DNA of 36,859 nt from an uncultured Chitinophagaceae bacterium (GCA_903883945.1 CAISCV010000263.1:1-36859), one strand, 5' to 3'; counted from the stretch's first letter, positions 16,824-25,552 are shown. The notes: a model not told the origin generated them from the letters alone. Numbers and translations are program-made.

Positions 16824-18245
16824 ATGAAGAAAATTTACACAGCATTCCTTCTTGTTTTCGCATGTACATTAGGTAATTCACAAAAGGTTTACTTTAAACA
16901 AACTTTCGACAAGCCAACATTTGGGGGAACTACCACCTTCCTTACTTCCGGAGACTATTTTGGTCCTCCAACAGCTTCTATTTACAATCAAGTAGCGTCT
17001 AGCAGTAATTATTCTAGCCCTACTCCAGATAGTTCTCAGTTTACTTTCATTGGCACAGGTGCAGCTGGAGTAGATTCTATTGTTCCCGACGGAAATGGTG
17101 GTTATGCCATAGAATTAGAAAAAACATCTGGAAGCAGTAACTCTTGTACCCTTGAGCGTTCTATTTCTGTTTCTAAAGACGGTGTTCCTACTTTTTTAGT
17201 AATAAATTTTGATATTACACCAGGCGATTTCTCAGCATCAAAAGTTGCTAATTCCTTTTACTGTACAACGGGTGCCCTACAAGATACCTTAAGGTCAGAA
17301 TCTACCTCTACAGGATTGGCTACCCGATTAGCTATTTCTCCAAATGGAGGTGCGACAAATATTTTTCGTCTAAGAGATCCAGGAACACCTGTTGCAATGG
17401 GAGTAGATTCTTTTACAACTGGATCAAAATATACGGTGGCCTTTATAGTTAATGGGGCATCAGATAGTACTCTTTATCATACATATTATTCACCTTCAGG
17501 TACATTAGATAGTGTAAAAGGTATGCATTGGGATGCCTGGATTACAACATCAGGCGGTGTTACTAAAAAACAACTTTCGTCTAGAGTAATGGCTAACCCA
17601 GCAAATCCTTTGCAAGGTTTTCGGTTCTTAGTTACCAATGGTCCTCAGGTTTCTTATATTATTGATAATGTAGTAATCACTGATGGACAAATTAGTACAC
17701 TACCTATTAACTTGGCTAATTTTGATGCAGCTAAAATAAATACAACTAAAGCTGCTATAACTTGGACAGTAGCCAATGCAAACAATGTAAAACAATTTGA
17801 GGTAACTAAAAGCCTTGATGGTTCGACTTTCAAATCTATTGGTGTTGTTTCATTTTCAGGGATAAAGGCTTATTCATTTGTTGATAACAATCTAACCTTA
17901 GGAACTAGCTTCTACAGACTTTCTTCTATAGACAAAAACGGGTTGACGCATTACAGCAATGTAGTTACAGTATCAAATAAAGCAAGTGGTATTTCGGGTC
18001 TTTACTTAGCACCAAATATCATAAGTAATACGACCACTCTTAATATTAATGCTTCAAAACAAGATTTCTTAACTGTAAAAGTATTTGATATCAATGGGCG
18101 TACTGTTTTACAAAAAGGAATTAGCCTATCAGAAGGTAGCAACAAAGCTAATATAGACTTGAGTAATCTTAAAACGGGAAGTTATTTCTTAAAAACAATT
18201 TCTTCTGATGGAAGCATTCAGATAACTCGTTTTGAGAAATTATAA
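16824..18245 (+). CDS. Secreted T9SS C-terminal domain protein, function unknown
   Basis: A 473-residue protein. The signal peptide is MKKIYTAFLLVFACTLGNSQ, cut before KVYFKQTF. Residues about 20-285 are a beta-rich N-terminal domain with no motif I recognise (it ends VSYIIDNVVITDG, resembling concanavalin-like sandwich domains with that DNVVI strand). About 290-385 is an Fn3-like module of the type that precedes T9SS domains (KAAITWTVANANNVKQFEVTK..., FYRLSSIDKNGLTHYSNVV). The C-terminal ~80 residues are a T9SS type A sorting domain (KVFDINGRTVL, LKTGSYFLK). It is followed 117 bases later by another T9SS cargo gene on the same strand. Confidence 0.82.
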   Translation: MKKIYTAFLLVFACTLGNSQKVYFKQTFDKPTFGGTTTFLTSGDYFGPPTASIYNQVASSSNYSSPTPDSSQFTFIGTGAAGVDSIVPDGNGGYAIELEKTSGSSNSCTLERSISVSKDGVPTFLVINFDITPGDFSASKVANSFYCTTGALQDTLRSESTSTGLATRLAISPNGGATNIFRLRDPGTPVAMGVDSFTTGSKYTVAFIVNGASDSTLYHTYYSPSGTLDSVKGMHWDAWITTSGGVTKKQLSSRVMANPANPLQGFRFLVTNGPQVSYIIDNVVITDGQISTLPINLANFDAAKINTTKAAITWTVANANNVKQFEVTKSLDGSTFKSIGVVSFSGIKAYSFVDNNLTLGTSFYRLSSIDKNGLTHYSNVVTVSNKASGISGLYLAPNIISNTTTLNINASKQDFLTVKVFDINGRTVLQKGISLSEGSNKANIDLSNLKTGSYFLKTISSDGSIQITRFEKL

Positions 18246-18362
18246 AATGCTTATTCTAAATATGGTTTCTGCGATTGGATTCATTCGGAATAATTAATTT
18301 AAAAGGCATCACAAGCACAAGCTTGTATGCCTTTTACCCATTCTAACTTAAAAAATTTGGTT

Positions 18363-19457
18363 ATGAACAAATCATATATTACCATTTTTTCAGCTATTTT
18401 AATAATAGCAATTGGATCCTCCGCCATTAATGCTCCCAAACACATTAGTCACGCAGATGGAAGTACGATTGTTGGATACAGTGCGGGATGTAGTTGTCAT
18501 GGCTCAGTGACTACGCCAGGTGGATCCGTTACACTTGTTGGCATACCAGATACAGTAGTTGTAAACCAAATGTATGCGTTAAAAATTATAATTTCTGATG
18601 CGGTACAATCTCGATGGGGGTTTGATATGGCTGTAGGTTCTGGAAAACTAACTTCTTCCAATCCAAATGTAGGATTAACGGGCACCAGAAATGTGCATCA
18701 CGGTTCATCTGCGCCAGTTTCCTCAACTCCTAGTTATACTTTTGACAGTATATTTTGGACTGCACCTTCCGCTCCAACTGGTACTGGAACCGTTAAATTT
18801 AGCTATGCGGCACTTGCAGCAAACAATGATGGGGGCTCAGGCGGCGATCACCCTTACAAAGGTTCATTTACCACACATATCATTGCTGTAACTCCGGTAA
18901 AGCTGCAAAGTTTCGACGCATTTATTTCAAATGGGATTGCAAAAGTTAATTGGATTACTGCCACTGAACTAAATACGGACCATTTTGAAATTGAAAGAAG
19001 TAGCAATGGAAGAGATTTCGCAACTATTGGAAAAGTAAATGCAAATGGAAGCTCATCTACAGCAAAAAGCTATTCTTATTCAGATGATGCAAGCAAACTT
19101 AAAGGAACCATTTATTTTAGATTGAAATCGGTAGATAAATCAGGGGCATTCAGTTACTCTGCGGTAGTATCAAAAGAGGTTAGCCTGATATCTAAGTATA
19201 TTACCAAATTATATCCAAACCCATTAAGGGTAGGACAGGATATAAAATTTACATACCATTCAGAAAGGGCGACTAATGTTGTATTTCAATTGGTAAATGT
19301 TCAAGGGAGGAAAGTAAGCAACTCCAATATAACAGTATCTGCTGGCAATAACAATTTGTCATTGTTTAGTAATGGGATGTGTGCAGGCATATATCATTTA
19401 AATGTATCTGTGGATAATGTAATTGTACAAAGTTTACCTGTGATTGTAGAAAAGTAA
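18363..19457 (+). CDS. Secreted choice-of-anchor V-like protein with CxCH motif and T9SS sorting domain
   Basis: A 364-residue protein from the ATG at 18363, which opens a signal peptide (MNKSYITIFSAILIIAIGSS). Directly after the cleavage region is HADGSTIVGYSAGCSCHGS: a Cys-x-Cys-His in the place where choice-of-anchor V/reelin-like domains carry CxxCH-type motifs. The domain continues to about residue 175 (WGFDMAVG..., FSYAALAANNDGG...DHPYKG). An Fn3-like module follows (AKVNWITATELNTDHFEIERS), then a T9SS type A domain starting YPNPLRVGQ. Haem binding is possible in principle but the spacing is one residue short of c-type CxxCH, so I do not claim it. Probably surface-exposed. Confidence 0.78.
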   Translation: MNKSYITIFSAILIIAIGSSAINAPKHISHADGSTIVGYSAGCSCHGSVTTPGGSVTLVGIPDTVVVNQMYALKIIISDAVQSRWGFDMAVGSGKLTSSNPNVGLTGTRNVHHGSSAPVSSTPSYTFDSIFWTAPSAPTGTGTVKFSYAALAANNDGGSGGDHPYKGSFTTHIIAVTPVKLQSFDAFISNGIAKVNWITATELNTDHFEIERSSNGRDFATIGKVNANGSSSTAKSYSYSDDASKLKGTIYFRLKSVDKSGAFSYSAVVSKEVSLISKYITKLYPNPLRVGQDIKFTYHSERATNVVFQLVNVQGRKVSNSNITVSAGNNNLSLFSNGMCAGIYHLNVSVDNVIVQSLPVIVEK

Positions 19458-19832
19458 GTTTTATTCTGACATTATTTTATCTATCAGAACCTTCTTCCCC
19501 ATATGAAATCCTGTTTGTTTGTAAAAAATAAAAGAGAATCTTTAATTGGACACATCTTATTATTGTAAAACCTCGTTACATAACGAGGTTTTACTTTTCT
19601 ATTGCTGTCCCCAAGTACTTAATAGGATATTTAATATTGCTAAGTGTGGTTGCAATATTTCAATTTTTAACAGCCCATAACCTTTCCCCTTCAATTGTCT
19701 TTGCGAAATCATTTCTCTTCTTAATTTCAACGTTATATTTGTGATTACATAGATATAGATGCTTAGAAGGATAGTCAAGTCTATCGATTTTAATTAAAAC
19801 AAGCTCCAACATTGACCATAAAAAAATACAAC
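19458..19832. other. Intergenic region with a strong palindromic terminator
   Basis: No gene in about 375 bases. It contains the perfect palindrome at 19567-19592 (separate entry). The rest is A+T-rich and must include the promoter of the following membrane protein gene. Confidence 0.5.
19567..19592. terminator. Bidirectional terminator-like palindrome
   Basis: AAAACCTCGTTA-CA-TAACGAGGTTTT is a 12-bp perfect inverted repeat with A/T-rich ends on both sides, so it could terminate transcription in either direction. It lies 110 bases after the T9SS protein stop. Confidence 0.75.
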
Positions 19833-21254
19833 ATGTCCATGGGTTTATCTAGTTATCGCACTTTTGATGACAACGAACTAATCATTAAAGACCAGAAGAA
19901 GCCTCAATACATCGTATTATCTATTATATTCTTTATGCTTTTGATGGAAAGTTCCGCTTCTTTCTTCTCTGAACAGAGTGGGGCTGACTTTTTTACTATT
20001 TTACTTTTTCTGGCAATGGCACTTGGTCTTTTATTGTCTGTTTTTAAAATTTTTGACAACAGCATTATGATATTGATTAACCAAAATGGTATTGGGTACA
20101 CCACAAACATCATTGATACTATTATTTTTTGGATAAATAAAAAGGATACACAAATTGTAATATCCTCCATTTTAAATGAGGGTATCGGTTATAAACAAGT
20201 TTTCTATAAGTGGGAGGAAATTGAAACCGTTAGTTATGAGAAAGGAATTAAAGTCTCCAATGCTGCCAATCAAAAAACAATAAATCAAAACAAATATGCA
20301 TATACCTTATCACTTCATACTAAGTTAAAAAATGGGTATGTAACCATTTTCCCTTCAAACAGAGAGCTGGAATTGTGGGATATTCAGCGGACTGTAGAAT
20401 TCTACACCAATAATAAACAAGCGGCTAGTGAAAGTCTTCCTGAACAAGCATCTTCGCCCAACCAGACGCTATTACCCATATCAGAAACCCAAAAGGAGTT
20501 ATTGCCACAAGATTTTGCGGCAAAGGAAACGCCTAGTACTATGTTCAAAGCTGAACAGGTTCTTGTACCAAATGTTCCAAGACCAATTAATACGCCTGTA
20601 ATAGTGCCATTGGATACTGTGGTTAGCAAAAAAGAACCTAGTTACTTTCAACAAAGAGTAACTCCCCTTAATAATACAGTTAATTCAAACGCTCAATCCA
20701 ATGAGTTTGTAATTGCCTATCGCAACCTTCCATTTTGGGTATACATCATCCTTAGTCCTTTTATGTATTTTATACTCATGTCGTTTTGGACAATTATGTT
20801 GGCATTTATTACTCCCGAGATGGGCAACAATGTCGAAAAGTCAATAGCGGTAAAGCAGTCTATGGTAATAGCACCAGCAATTATGTTGGTACTATCATTT
20901 GTTGTTATATATAAAATACGTGTTAAAAGGAAGAATACTGCATTGATAATTATCAATGATAAGGGTGTGTTCCAGAATAATAAAATGCTATACTGGAGTG
21001 ATGTCAGCAAATGTTACATAAAAGAGTTTTCTACCCCTGCTAATGTATCGGATGTAAGCAATGGAATTAATTTTAATAATAAAGGTAAGGCTACTTATAT
21101 CATTATTTTAGAAAGCAAAAGTGATAATTACCACAACAGAATAATCTTTAATCCTAAATGGAACAAGAAGATGGAGGAGATTGAAGCTGTTATCAAAAGC
21201 AACATATTGCATAAAAATATCGAATACCTAGGATATGTGAAGGGGAGTTTGTAA
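19833..21254 (+). CDS. Membrane protein of unknown function with two TM-pair/PH-like modules
   Basis: A 473-residue protein from the ATG at 19833 (the TTG at 19812 is weaker; MGLSS at 19839 is also possible). The N-terminal half has two hydrophobic helices (YIVLSIIFFMLLM and FTILLFLAMALGLLLSVF), then a beta-rich segment with INQNGIGYTTN and FYKWEEIETVSYE. A Pro/Gln/Thr-rich linker of roughly 90 residues follows. The C-terminal half repeats the plan: two helices (FWVYIILSPFMYFILM and MVIAPAIMLVLSFVVIY), then INDKGVFQNNKMLYWSDVSK. The matching strand-W-strand patterns resemble bacterial PH-like domains, suggesting an internal duplication. No enzymatic motif seen. It is alone on its strand. Confidence 0.65.
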   Translation: MSMGLSSYRTFDDNELIIKDQKKPQYIVLSIIFFMLLMESSASFFSEQSGADFFTILLFLAMALGLLLSVFKIFDNSIMILINQNGIGYTTNIIDTIIFWINKKDTQIVISSILNEGIGYKQVFYKWEEIETVSYEKGIKVSNAANQKTINQNKYAYTLSLHTKLKNGYVTIFPSNRELELWDIQRTVEFYTNNKQAASESLPEQASSPNQTLLPISETQKELLPQDFAAKETPSTMFKAEQVLVPNVPRPINTPVIVPLDTVVSKKEPSYFQQRVTPLNNTVNSNAQSNEFVIAYRNLPFWVYIILSPFMYFILMSFWTIMLAFITPEMGNNVEKSIAVKQSMVIAPAIMLVLSFVVIYKIRVKRKNTALIIINDKGVFQNNKMLYWSDVSKCYIKEFSTPANVSDVSNGINFNNKGKATYIIILESKSDNYHNRIIFNPKWNKKMEEIEAVIKSNILHKNIEYLGYVKGSL

Positions 21255-21727
21255 AAGAAAAAGATTTTGCTTGTCCATCTATTAGATAATGATGTAAAAA
21301 TGAGGGATCTCTATGGTTACATACCATGCCGTTCACAACATTACAACCATTGAGTAGTGGTTAAAAGTGAAGAAGAGACACTTGAGTATTTTGACCTATT
21401 AACTAAAACAATCTTTGCAAACCCACGATACATAAACACTCTGGTAGCAGCTAAATTGACATGGTGTAACTAGGAACATTTATTCGATTTTTAGTATCGG
21501 ACAGTCCATGGCACTGCAAGCCTTTAAATTTCGAGATTCATGGACAAAATGGGGATTCGTTCACTTATCGATTTAAGGGATATTTGGATAAATTTTGTAA
21601 TATTTAATAATTGTTCTATAACAAATTTTCCTTCGCTTGTCATCACCTTTACAATGTTGTAAATAGCAATAAGCTATTTGCTGCGGATGTAAGATTACAT
21701 CAAAATTGTTAAATAAAACAAAGGGTT
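21255..21727. other. Intergenic region with first type-B repeat
   Basis: No supportable gene in about 470 bases. A diverged type-B palindrome is at 21493-21554 (ATCGGACAGTCCATGG ... TTCGAGATTCATGGAC). The A+T-rich 21600-21727 part should hold the promoter of the YtxH-like gene. Confidence 0.5.
21493..21554 (+). repeat. Type-B dispersed palindrome, copy B1 (diverged)
   Basis: GTCCATG (21503-21509) pairs with CATGGAC (21539-21545). The ACGGACAGTCC-like left part and TTCGAGA-TTCATGGAC right part match the copies at 24181-28690. This is the left-most member of the family. Confidence 0.6.
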
Positions 21728-22006
21728 ATGAAATCTGGAAATGTGTTTTTAGGGTTATTGGCAGGAGTTGCAGCAGGTGCATTAATGGGTATCTTGTTTG
21801 CTCCGGATAAGGGCAGCAGAACAAGAAGGCATATTGCCAACAAGGCAGATGGGTATGCCGATGACCTGAAAGAAAAATTTGAAGACATGGTTGATGGCAT
21901 CAATGACAAGTACGAAAGTATGATGCAAGATGCAAAATCTATGGCTTCGAGAGAAAAGGGTAGGTTGAAAGAAGCTATAAAGGAAACTGATCATGTAGTT
22001 TCTTAA
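21728..22006 (+). CDS. YtxH domain-containing protein
   Basis: A 92-residue protein with the classic YtxH layout: a short start, a Gly/Ala-rich hydrophobic helix (NVFLGLLAGVAAGALMGILFAP), the DKGS-x-TRR motif, then an amphipathic charged helix (ADDLKEKFEDMVDGINDKYES...). Such small membrane-associated proteins are often stress-induced in Bacteroidota and Firmicutes; the molecular role is not established. A good terminator follows at once, so it is a single-gene unit. Confidence 0.85.
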   Translation: MKSGNVFLGLLAGVAAGALMGILFAPDKGSRTRRHIANKADGYADDLKEKFEDMVDGINDKYESMMQDAKSMASREKGRLKEAIKETDHVVS

Positions 22007-22026
22007 GGCTATTTAACAATTTTTAT

Positions 22027-22064
22027 AAACACGGGTTCTGCATAGCATTTCCCGTGTTTTTTTT
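22027..22064 (+). terminator. Terminator of the YtxH-like gene
   Basis: AAACACGGG (22027-22035) pairs with CCCGTGTTT (22051-22059) around a 15-base loop and runs into eight T residues. It lies 20 bases after the stop codon. Confidence 0.85.
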
Positions 22065-22117
22065 GTACATTTTTCGAAGTTATTTATGTATGTAATTGTA
22101 CGCCCCAAATTATCCGC

Positions 22118-22258
22118 AAACCCGCCTACTAATTCCTCCTTGGAGGAGATACGAGGTGGGGCTTTTGTAAATACCAACGCTCATATATGCTACTTTTAGC
22201 AATGGTCTATCTATATCAGCGTCATGAACCAGACTTCGATACATTCATGGACTAGGTT
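22118..22258 (+). repeat. Composite repeat, types A + B, copy 2
   Basis: The type-A hairpin (CCCGCCTACTAATTCCTCCT ... GGAGGAGATACGAGGTGGGG) at 22118-22163 is followed by CTTTTGTAAAT, about 45 bases of spacer with CTATCTAT, and the right part of type B (GTCATGAACCAGACTTCGAT-ACATTCATGGAC) at about 22219-22258. The same A-then-B order recurs at 24114-24282 and 27631-27790. Confidence 0.65.
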
Positions 22259-22312
22259 AGGCAATTACATAATTTCAATTCGCTAAAAAAAACTATTTAT
22301 CTGATTAATAAA

Positions 22313-23266
22313 CTACTTTTCAACTGCTCTTTTCAACCTGTCATTTATTGTTTTCCCTAGCCCATTGTCGGGTAATCTCTCAGCAATAATGATATCAAGG
22401 TTCAATTTGTCCAAACGGTGCAATGCAGCATATAAATTTCTTGCTGCTTCGGACAGGTCTCCATTTTTGGAAAGAATTTCTTGCTGTAAAACTGAATTGT
22501 TTACTACTAACTCTTTAAATAGTAATAGCCCAATCTTTTTATTGGGGTGTAGCGTAATCATTTCAACCAAATCATCAGTTAAATACGTGGTTGTATTGGG
22601 CGAATAATGCCTCGAAAGCATTCCCGGAGCAGCTGGATTTATATCATTTTTAGTATGAAAATTCACTTTTCCAATTAATGCTTCTATATCTTCCAACGAA
22701 ATAGCGCCAAGTCTATACACTATTGGCTGATTGTTCTCAAAGCCGATAATCGTAGATTCAACCCCATTATTACATTCACCACCATCTAAAATAACTTCCA
22801 GATTATCTTTAAAATAGTTGTAAACATGTGCAGCACTCGTAGGACTTATTGACCCAAACGGATTTGCACTGGGTGCAGACAACGGAAAATCTAGTTGTTC
22901 TAATAAAATTAAGGTAAGTGAATGATTAGGGACTCTTACGGCAACTGTTGGTTTGCCCGCTGTAACCAGGTCCGGGATATTGGGCTTTTTGTTTAAAAGT
23001 AGGGTCAGGGGGCCAGGCCAGAACCTGTTTGCCAGCAACATTGCAGCATCAGGAATATCACAAGCTAACTCATTTAGCCAGGCAGCAGACTTAATGTGTA
23101 CTATCAGAGGATTATAATGCGGTCTTTTTTTTAATGCGAATATTTTATTTACGGCTATTTCACTAAATGTATTACCAGCCAAACCATAAACTGTTTCAGT
23201 TGGTATGGCAATAATTCCATTATTGATTAGTACTTGTTTAGCTAAGTCTATGTTCGTTGTTATCAA
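22313..23266 (-). CDS. L-threonylcarbamoyladenylate synthase (Sua5/YciO/YrdC family)
   Basis: A 317-residue enzyme making threonylcarbamoyl-AMP from threonine, bicarbonate and ATP for the t6A37 modification of ANN-decoding tRNAs. The YrdC domain (residues about 1-200) has IIAIPTETVYGLAGNTFSE, KKRPHYNPLIVHI, RFWPGPLTLLL and APSANPFGSISPTSAAHV. The linker and C-terminal Sua5 domain follow PGMLSRHYSPNT and end with LGKTINDRLKRA. The two-domain length and HYSP linker point to Sua5 rather than the short TsaC form. This is a core gene embedded at the left border of the accessory island. Confidence 0.93.
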   Translation of the reverse strand: MITTNIDLAKQVLINNGIIAIPTETVYGLAGNTFSEIAVNKIFALKKRPHYNPLIVHIKSAAWLNELACDIPDAAMLLANRFWPGPLTLLLNKKPNIPDLVTAGKPTVAVRVPNHSLTLILLEQLDFPLSAPSANPFGSISPTSAAHVYNYFKDNLEVILDGGECNNGVESTIIGFENNQPIVYRLGAISLEDIEALIGKVNFHTKNDINPAAPGMLSRHYSPNTTTYLTDDLVEMITLHPNKKIGLLLFKELVVNNSVLQQEILSKNGDLSEAARNLYAALHRLDKLNLDIIIAERLPDNGLGKTINDRLKRAVEK

Positions 23267-23598
23267 AATATCGTTTTAAGTTGGAGGCTTGTTATTGTTT
23301 AGCTGCAAACTTAATTATTAAAACAAATAAGTACTCAGCCACAATTAAGTTTATGATAAATAAACTCTTTTCAACCTTCAACTTAGAATTTTATCTATAT
23401 TATAATTATGGCTGGGTACTTAAGCCAGAAAATATATAGTATTAGATTTATGGATGTTGACTTGTCCTAAAATTGGTTTACAATTTTCTCCAACTCCTAT
23501 CTATTCAACCTTTAGTAATGTACATTTTAAAACAGCGTAAATAACAATTCTTCGAGACATTCATAGATTAGTTGTGATGGCGACTATTGTTGTCAATT
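23267..23598. other. Intergenic region with partial type-B repeat
   Basis: No gene in about 330 bases. The right part of a type-B element (TTCGAGACATTCATAGATTAG) is at 23549-23576. The promoter of the sua5-type gene should be at the left end. Confidence 0.5.
23549..23576 (+). repeat. Type-B repeat, right-half remnant (copy 3)
   Basis: TTCTTCGAGACATTCATAGA corresponds to the CTTCGAGACATTCATGGA end of full type-B copies. The left half (AGTAACGGACAGTCC) is missing. Confidence 0.5.
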
Positions 23599-24018
23599 TT
23601 ATTTCAACTTCATCTGTGCAAAGTAGGGATGCTCTGGATTAACTATTAATTCTTGTCTGGAAGGATGAATCATCACATCCATATCTTCTAAAGGAATTGA
23701 GCCTAGCAACATTTCATTATCTCCAGGCAATACCATTGCATCAACAACACATCTTCTATTCTTAAATCTAACCTCAATGGGCCCAGCTACTTCATATTCT
23801 ACAATTCTACCATCAGCTAACTGCCCTTTTCTTTTTTCAACAATTGCAAGTTGCAATTGCTCCTGAACAGATTCGTTAATGCACATATAAATACTTCCAG
23901 TATCTACCAACATTTTTACCTTAATTCTCTTTACTTCCTCCTCTCTAATTACATGACGACGAACAAACGCCAAATCATCTGCATTTATCAATTCAATATC
24001 TGCGTATATTAATCCCAT
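23599..24018 (-). CDS. Clan AA aspartic protease-like (retropepsin-like) protein
   Basis: A 139-residue protein from the ATG at 24018 (MGLIYADIELINADDLAF), preferred over a TTG at 24036 because MGL-x-YADIEL is the usual start of this family. It holds one retropepsin-type active-site motif, KMLVDTGSIYMCI (Asp-Thr-Gly), a flap-like region GQLADGRIVEYEVAGP, and a second strand GDNEMLLGSIPLEDMDV (the LLG-x-x-x-LE signature). A single copy implies a homodimeric protease. In many Bacteroidota and cyanobacteria such genes occur next to toxin-antitoxin genes; here it is the first gene of the repeat-separated accessory array. Substrate unknown. Confidence 0.8.
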   Translation of the reverse strand: MGLIYADIELINADDLAFVRRHVIREEEVKRIKVKMLVDTGSIYMCINESVQEQLQLAIVEKRKGQLADGRIVEYEVAGPIEVRFKNRRCVVDAMVLPGDNEMLLGSIPLEDMDVMIHPSRQELIVNPEHPYFAQMKLK

Positions 24019-24113
24019 GACATTTATTTTTTTCAAAGTTAAGGTTGTACTATCACTTCAACCATTTAATTGCAAAAAGCACCGCATTTTCAATTTATAG
24101 CTTTTTTATTGCA

Positions 24114-24282
24114 ACAAACCGCCTCTTAATTCCTCCTGGGGTGAAGTCGGGGGGGATGGCCTTTTTATAAATCATACCCGCTCTATCTATTCTACCTTTA
24201 GTAACGGACAGTCCACGACGGGAGTCATGTCTAATCTTCGAGACATTTAGGGACCAGCTGGGGCGAGTGACTAGCTAGGGAT
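24114..24282 (+). repeat. Composite repeat, types A + B, copy 4
   Basis: Type A (ACCGCCTCTTAATTCCTCCT ... GGGGGGATGGCC) at 24114-24165 is followed by TTTTTATAAATCATACCCGC and type B at 24181-24262, with ATTCTACCTTTAGTAACGGA, CAGTCCACGACGGGAGTCATG and CTTCGAGACATTTAGGGACC. This copy also has the inner stem ATGTCT/AGACAT around CTTCG. A tail GCGAGTGACTAGCTAGGGAT (24263-24282) recurs next to copy 5. Confidence 0.7.
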
Positions 24283-24291
24283 ATTATTCAA

Positions 24292-24598
24292 TTATATTAA
24301 AAGGTCTTGTAAAAATCCATTCTTTATTTCCCTTACTATCGAATAATCAATACCCATGTAGTCATGTACGATTCTATTTCTGAAGCCTCTTATTTTGTGC
24401 CAGTCAATATTGGGGAATCTTTCTTTAAAATCGTCTGGCAATCTATTGGTAGCTTCTCCGATTATTTCAAAATTGCGAATTACTGGATCCACTGTCATTT
24501 AAAAACGATTCGAATGTCATATCCAAAGTGTATGAAAATATTTTATGAATGCTTTCCATACAGTCTTCAATGAGTAGGTTGGGGGTTCGTTTAGACAT
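24292..24598 (-). pseudogene. HepT-like (HEPN/DUF86) toxin gene, frameshifted
   Basis: Reading from the ATG at 24598 gives an N-terminal HepT-like start (MSKRTPNLLIEDCMESIHKI ... FESFLND), then the frame is lost near 24485-24505. The match resumes in another frame as TVDPVIRNFEIIGEATNRLP and continues to the stop at 24292. The active-site motif of HepT RNases, R-x4-H-x-Y (RNRIVHDY), is intact in the second part. A small deletion at the NDS/TVD junction explains this best. The first 8 bases overlap the end of the MntA-like gene, the usual layout for HepT/MntA modules. The 68-residue downstream frame could still be expressed from its own ATG, but would lack the first helices. Confidence 0.75.
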
Positions 24599-24881
24599 AG
24601 ATGATTTCGGGTTCTATAGCTGCATAATACTTTTGCTTGATGCCCTTTTTAGATACCAGGTCTACAGGTGTATGTAGTCTTTTTTCCAATAAATCTGCAA
24701 GATCCATAAACTCAATACCAATGGGGGTACTAAAATCTACGATGATGTCAATGTCGCTAAAAGATGTAAAATCGTTGCGAACCACCGAGCCAAACAAGCC
24801 TATAGCACTTACCTTATACTTTTCGGCAAGTACAGGTTTCAATTGTTTGAGCTCATTAATGATGGTTGTCAACTTTGTCAT
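24591..24881 (-). CDS. MntA-like minimal nucleotidyltransferase (antitoxin)
   Basis: A 96-residue protein with the minimal nucleotidyltransferase fold. The motif GLFGSVVRNDFTSFSDIDII gives Gly31-Ser32 and Asp43-x-Asp45 as the metal-binding pair, followed by FMDLADLLEKRLHTPVDLVS. In known HepT/MntA systems this enzyme AMPylates a tyrosine of the HepT motif and so silences the toxin. The partner gene starts inside its 3' end but is frameshifted, so the antitoxin has outlived its toxin here. It is transcribed on the minus strand, flanked on both sides by type-B repeats. Confidence 0.88.
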   Translation of the reverse strand: MTKLTTIINELKQLKPVLAEKYKVSAIGLFGSVVRNDFTSFSDIDIIVDFSTPIGIEFMDLADLLEKRLHTPVDLVSKKGIKQKYYAAIEPEIIYV

Positions 24882-25216
24882 TTCACAAATATAGCCATTA
24901 GGGGGATAGTTAATTATATTTTGGTTGAGGTTAGAGTGATTCTTGGTTGTAAAAACTCAACTCTATAAATAAATTCATAGTTTCAGGAGACAGGTCTTTT
25001 TATAAATCATACCCGCTCTATCTATTCTGCCATTAGTAACGGACAGTCCACGACGGGAGTCACTAGGCTTCGAGACATTCATGGACGAGTGGGGGCCCTT
25101 GTAGATTGTAGCAAGTGACGCGGACAAGCTAGGAATGCAGACTATAGAAAGTACGATAGCAATTATAGATTTAAGCGAGTGACGCGGACTAGTTAGGGAT
25201 TTATGAACCTGTTTGT
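24882..25216. other. Intergenic region with composite repeat and tandem tail
   Basis: About 335 bases with no gene. It holds type-B copy 5 (24990-25096) and two copies of a ~25-base tail, at 25111-25134 (GCAAGTGACGCGGACAAGCT) and 25175-25199 (GCGAGTGACGCGGACTAGTT). Confidence 0.6.
24990..25199 (+). repeat. Type-B repeat with direct-repeat tail, copy 5
   Basis: GTCTTTTTATAAATCATACC then CTATCTATTCTGCCATTAGT, AACGGACAGTCCACGACGGG and CTTCGAGACATTCATGGACG. The tail unit (GCGAGTGACGCGGACTAG-type) occurs twice 64 bases apart and once beside copy 4. The type-A hairpin is missing here, but its TTTTTATAAAT trailer is kept. Confidence 0.7.
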
Positions 25217-25552
25217 CTAGTTGGTAACTCTTTTAATGAATTCATAGTTGTAGGATAGTTCATTGCCTATTATTTCCCAAACTCTTTCGTAGTCTACTCC
25301 AAAATACTCATGAATTAATAAGTTTCTAAAATCTGTCATCAGCTTAAATTCTATGAAAGGGTAGTTGGCTTTCATTTCATCTGAAACCATCTTAGAGGCT
25401 TCCCCTATTATTTCAAAGTTTCTTACTACGGCATCAATTGTAATTTTGCTGTTGCAGAATGCTTCATAGTCCATTCCTTTTGTGTAGGTAAAGATACTGT
25501 TGCACGATTCCAGAATATCCAGTATCAATAAGTCGTCATCTCTTCTAGACAT
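25217..25552 (-). CDS. HepT-like ribonuclease toxin (HEPN/DUF86)
   Basis: A 111-residue all-helical HEPN protein. The catalytic motif R76-x4-H81-x-Y83 is in DFRNLLIHEYFG, and the family segment TIDAVVRNFEIIGEASK is complete, so this copy should be active. HepT proteins cut RNA (tRNA in studied cases) and are inactivated by AMPylation by the partner MntA. Its ATG overlaps the 3' end of the upstream MntA-like gene by 8 bases, showing a coupled two-gene operon. It shares only moderate similarity with the broken HepT at 24292-24598, so the two modules are probably not a recent tandem duplication. Confidence 0.9.
   Translation of the reverse strand: MSRRDDDLLILDILESCNSIFTYTKGMDYEAFCNSKITIDAVVRNFEIIGEASKMVSDEMKANYPFIEFKLMTDFRNLLIHEYFGVDYERVWEIIGNELSYNYEFIKRVTN

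Larger units (their letters stand above)
22007..22312. other. Intergenic region with terminator and composite repeat
   Basis: Just over 300 bases between the YtxH-like gene and the convergent sua5-type gene. It contains a terminator (22027-22064) and the composite A+B repeat (22118-22258). Nothing else is visible. Confidence 0.6.

Noticed and set aside
23257-23439. 60-codon frame upstream of the sua5-type gene
   Set aside because: It overlaps the start of the sua5-type gene on the other strand, has low-complexity composition and no motif.
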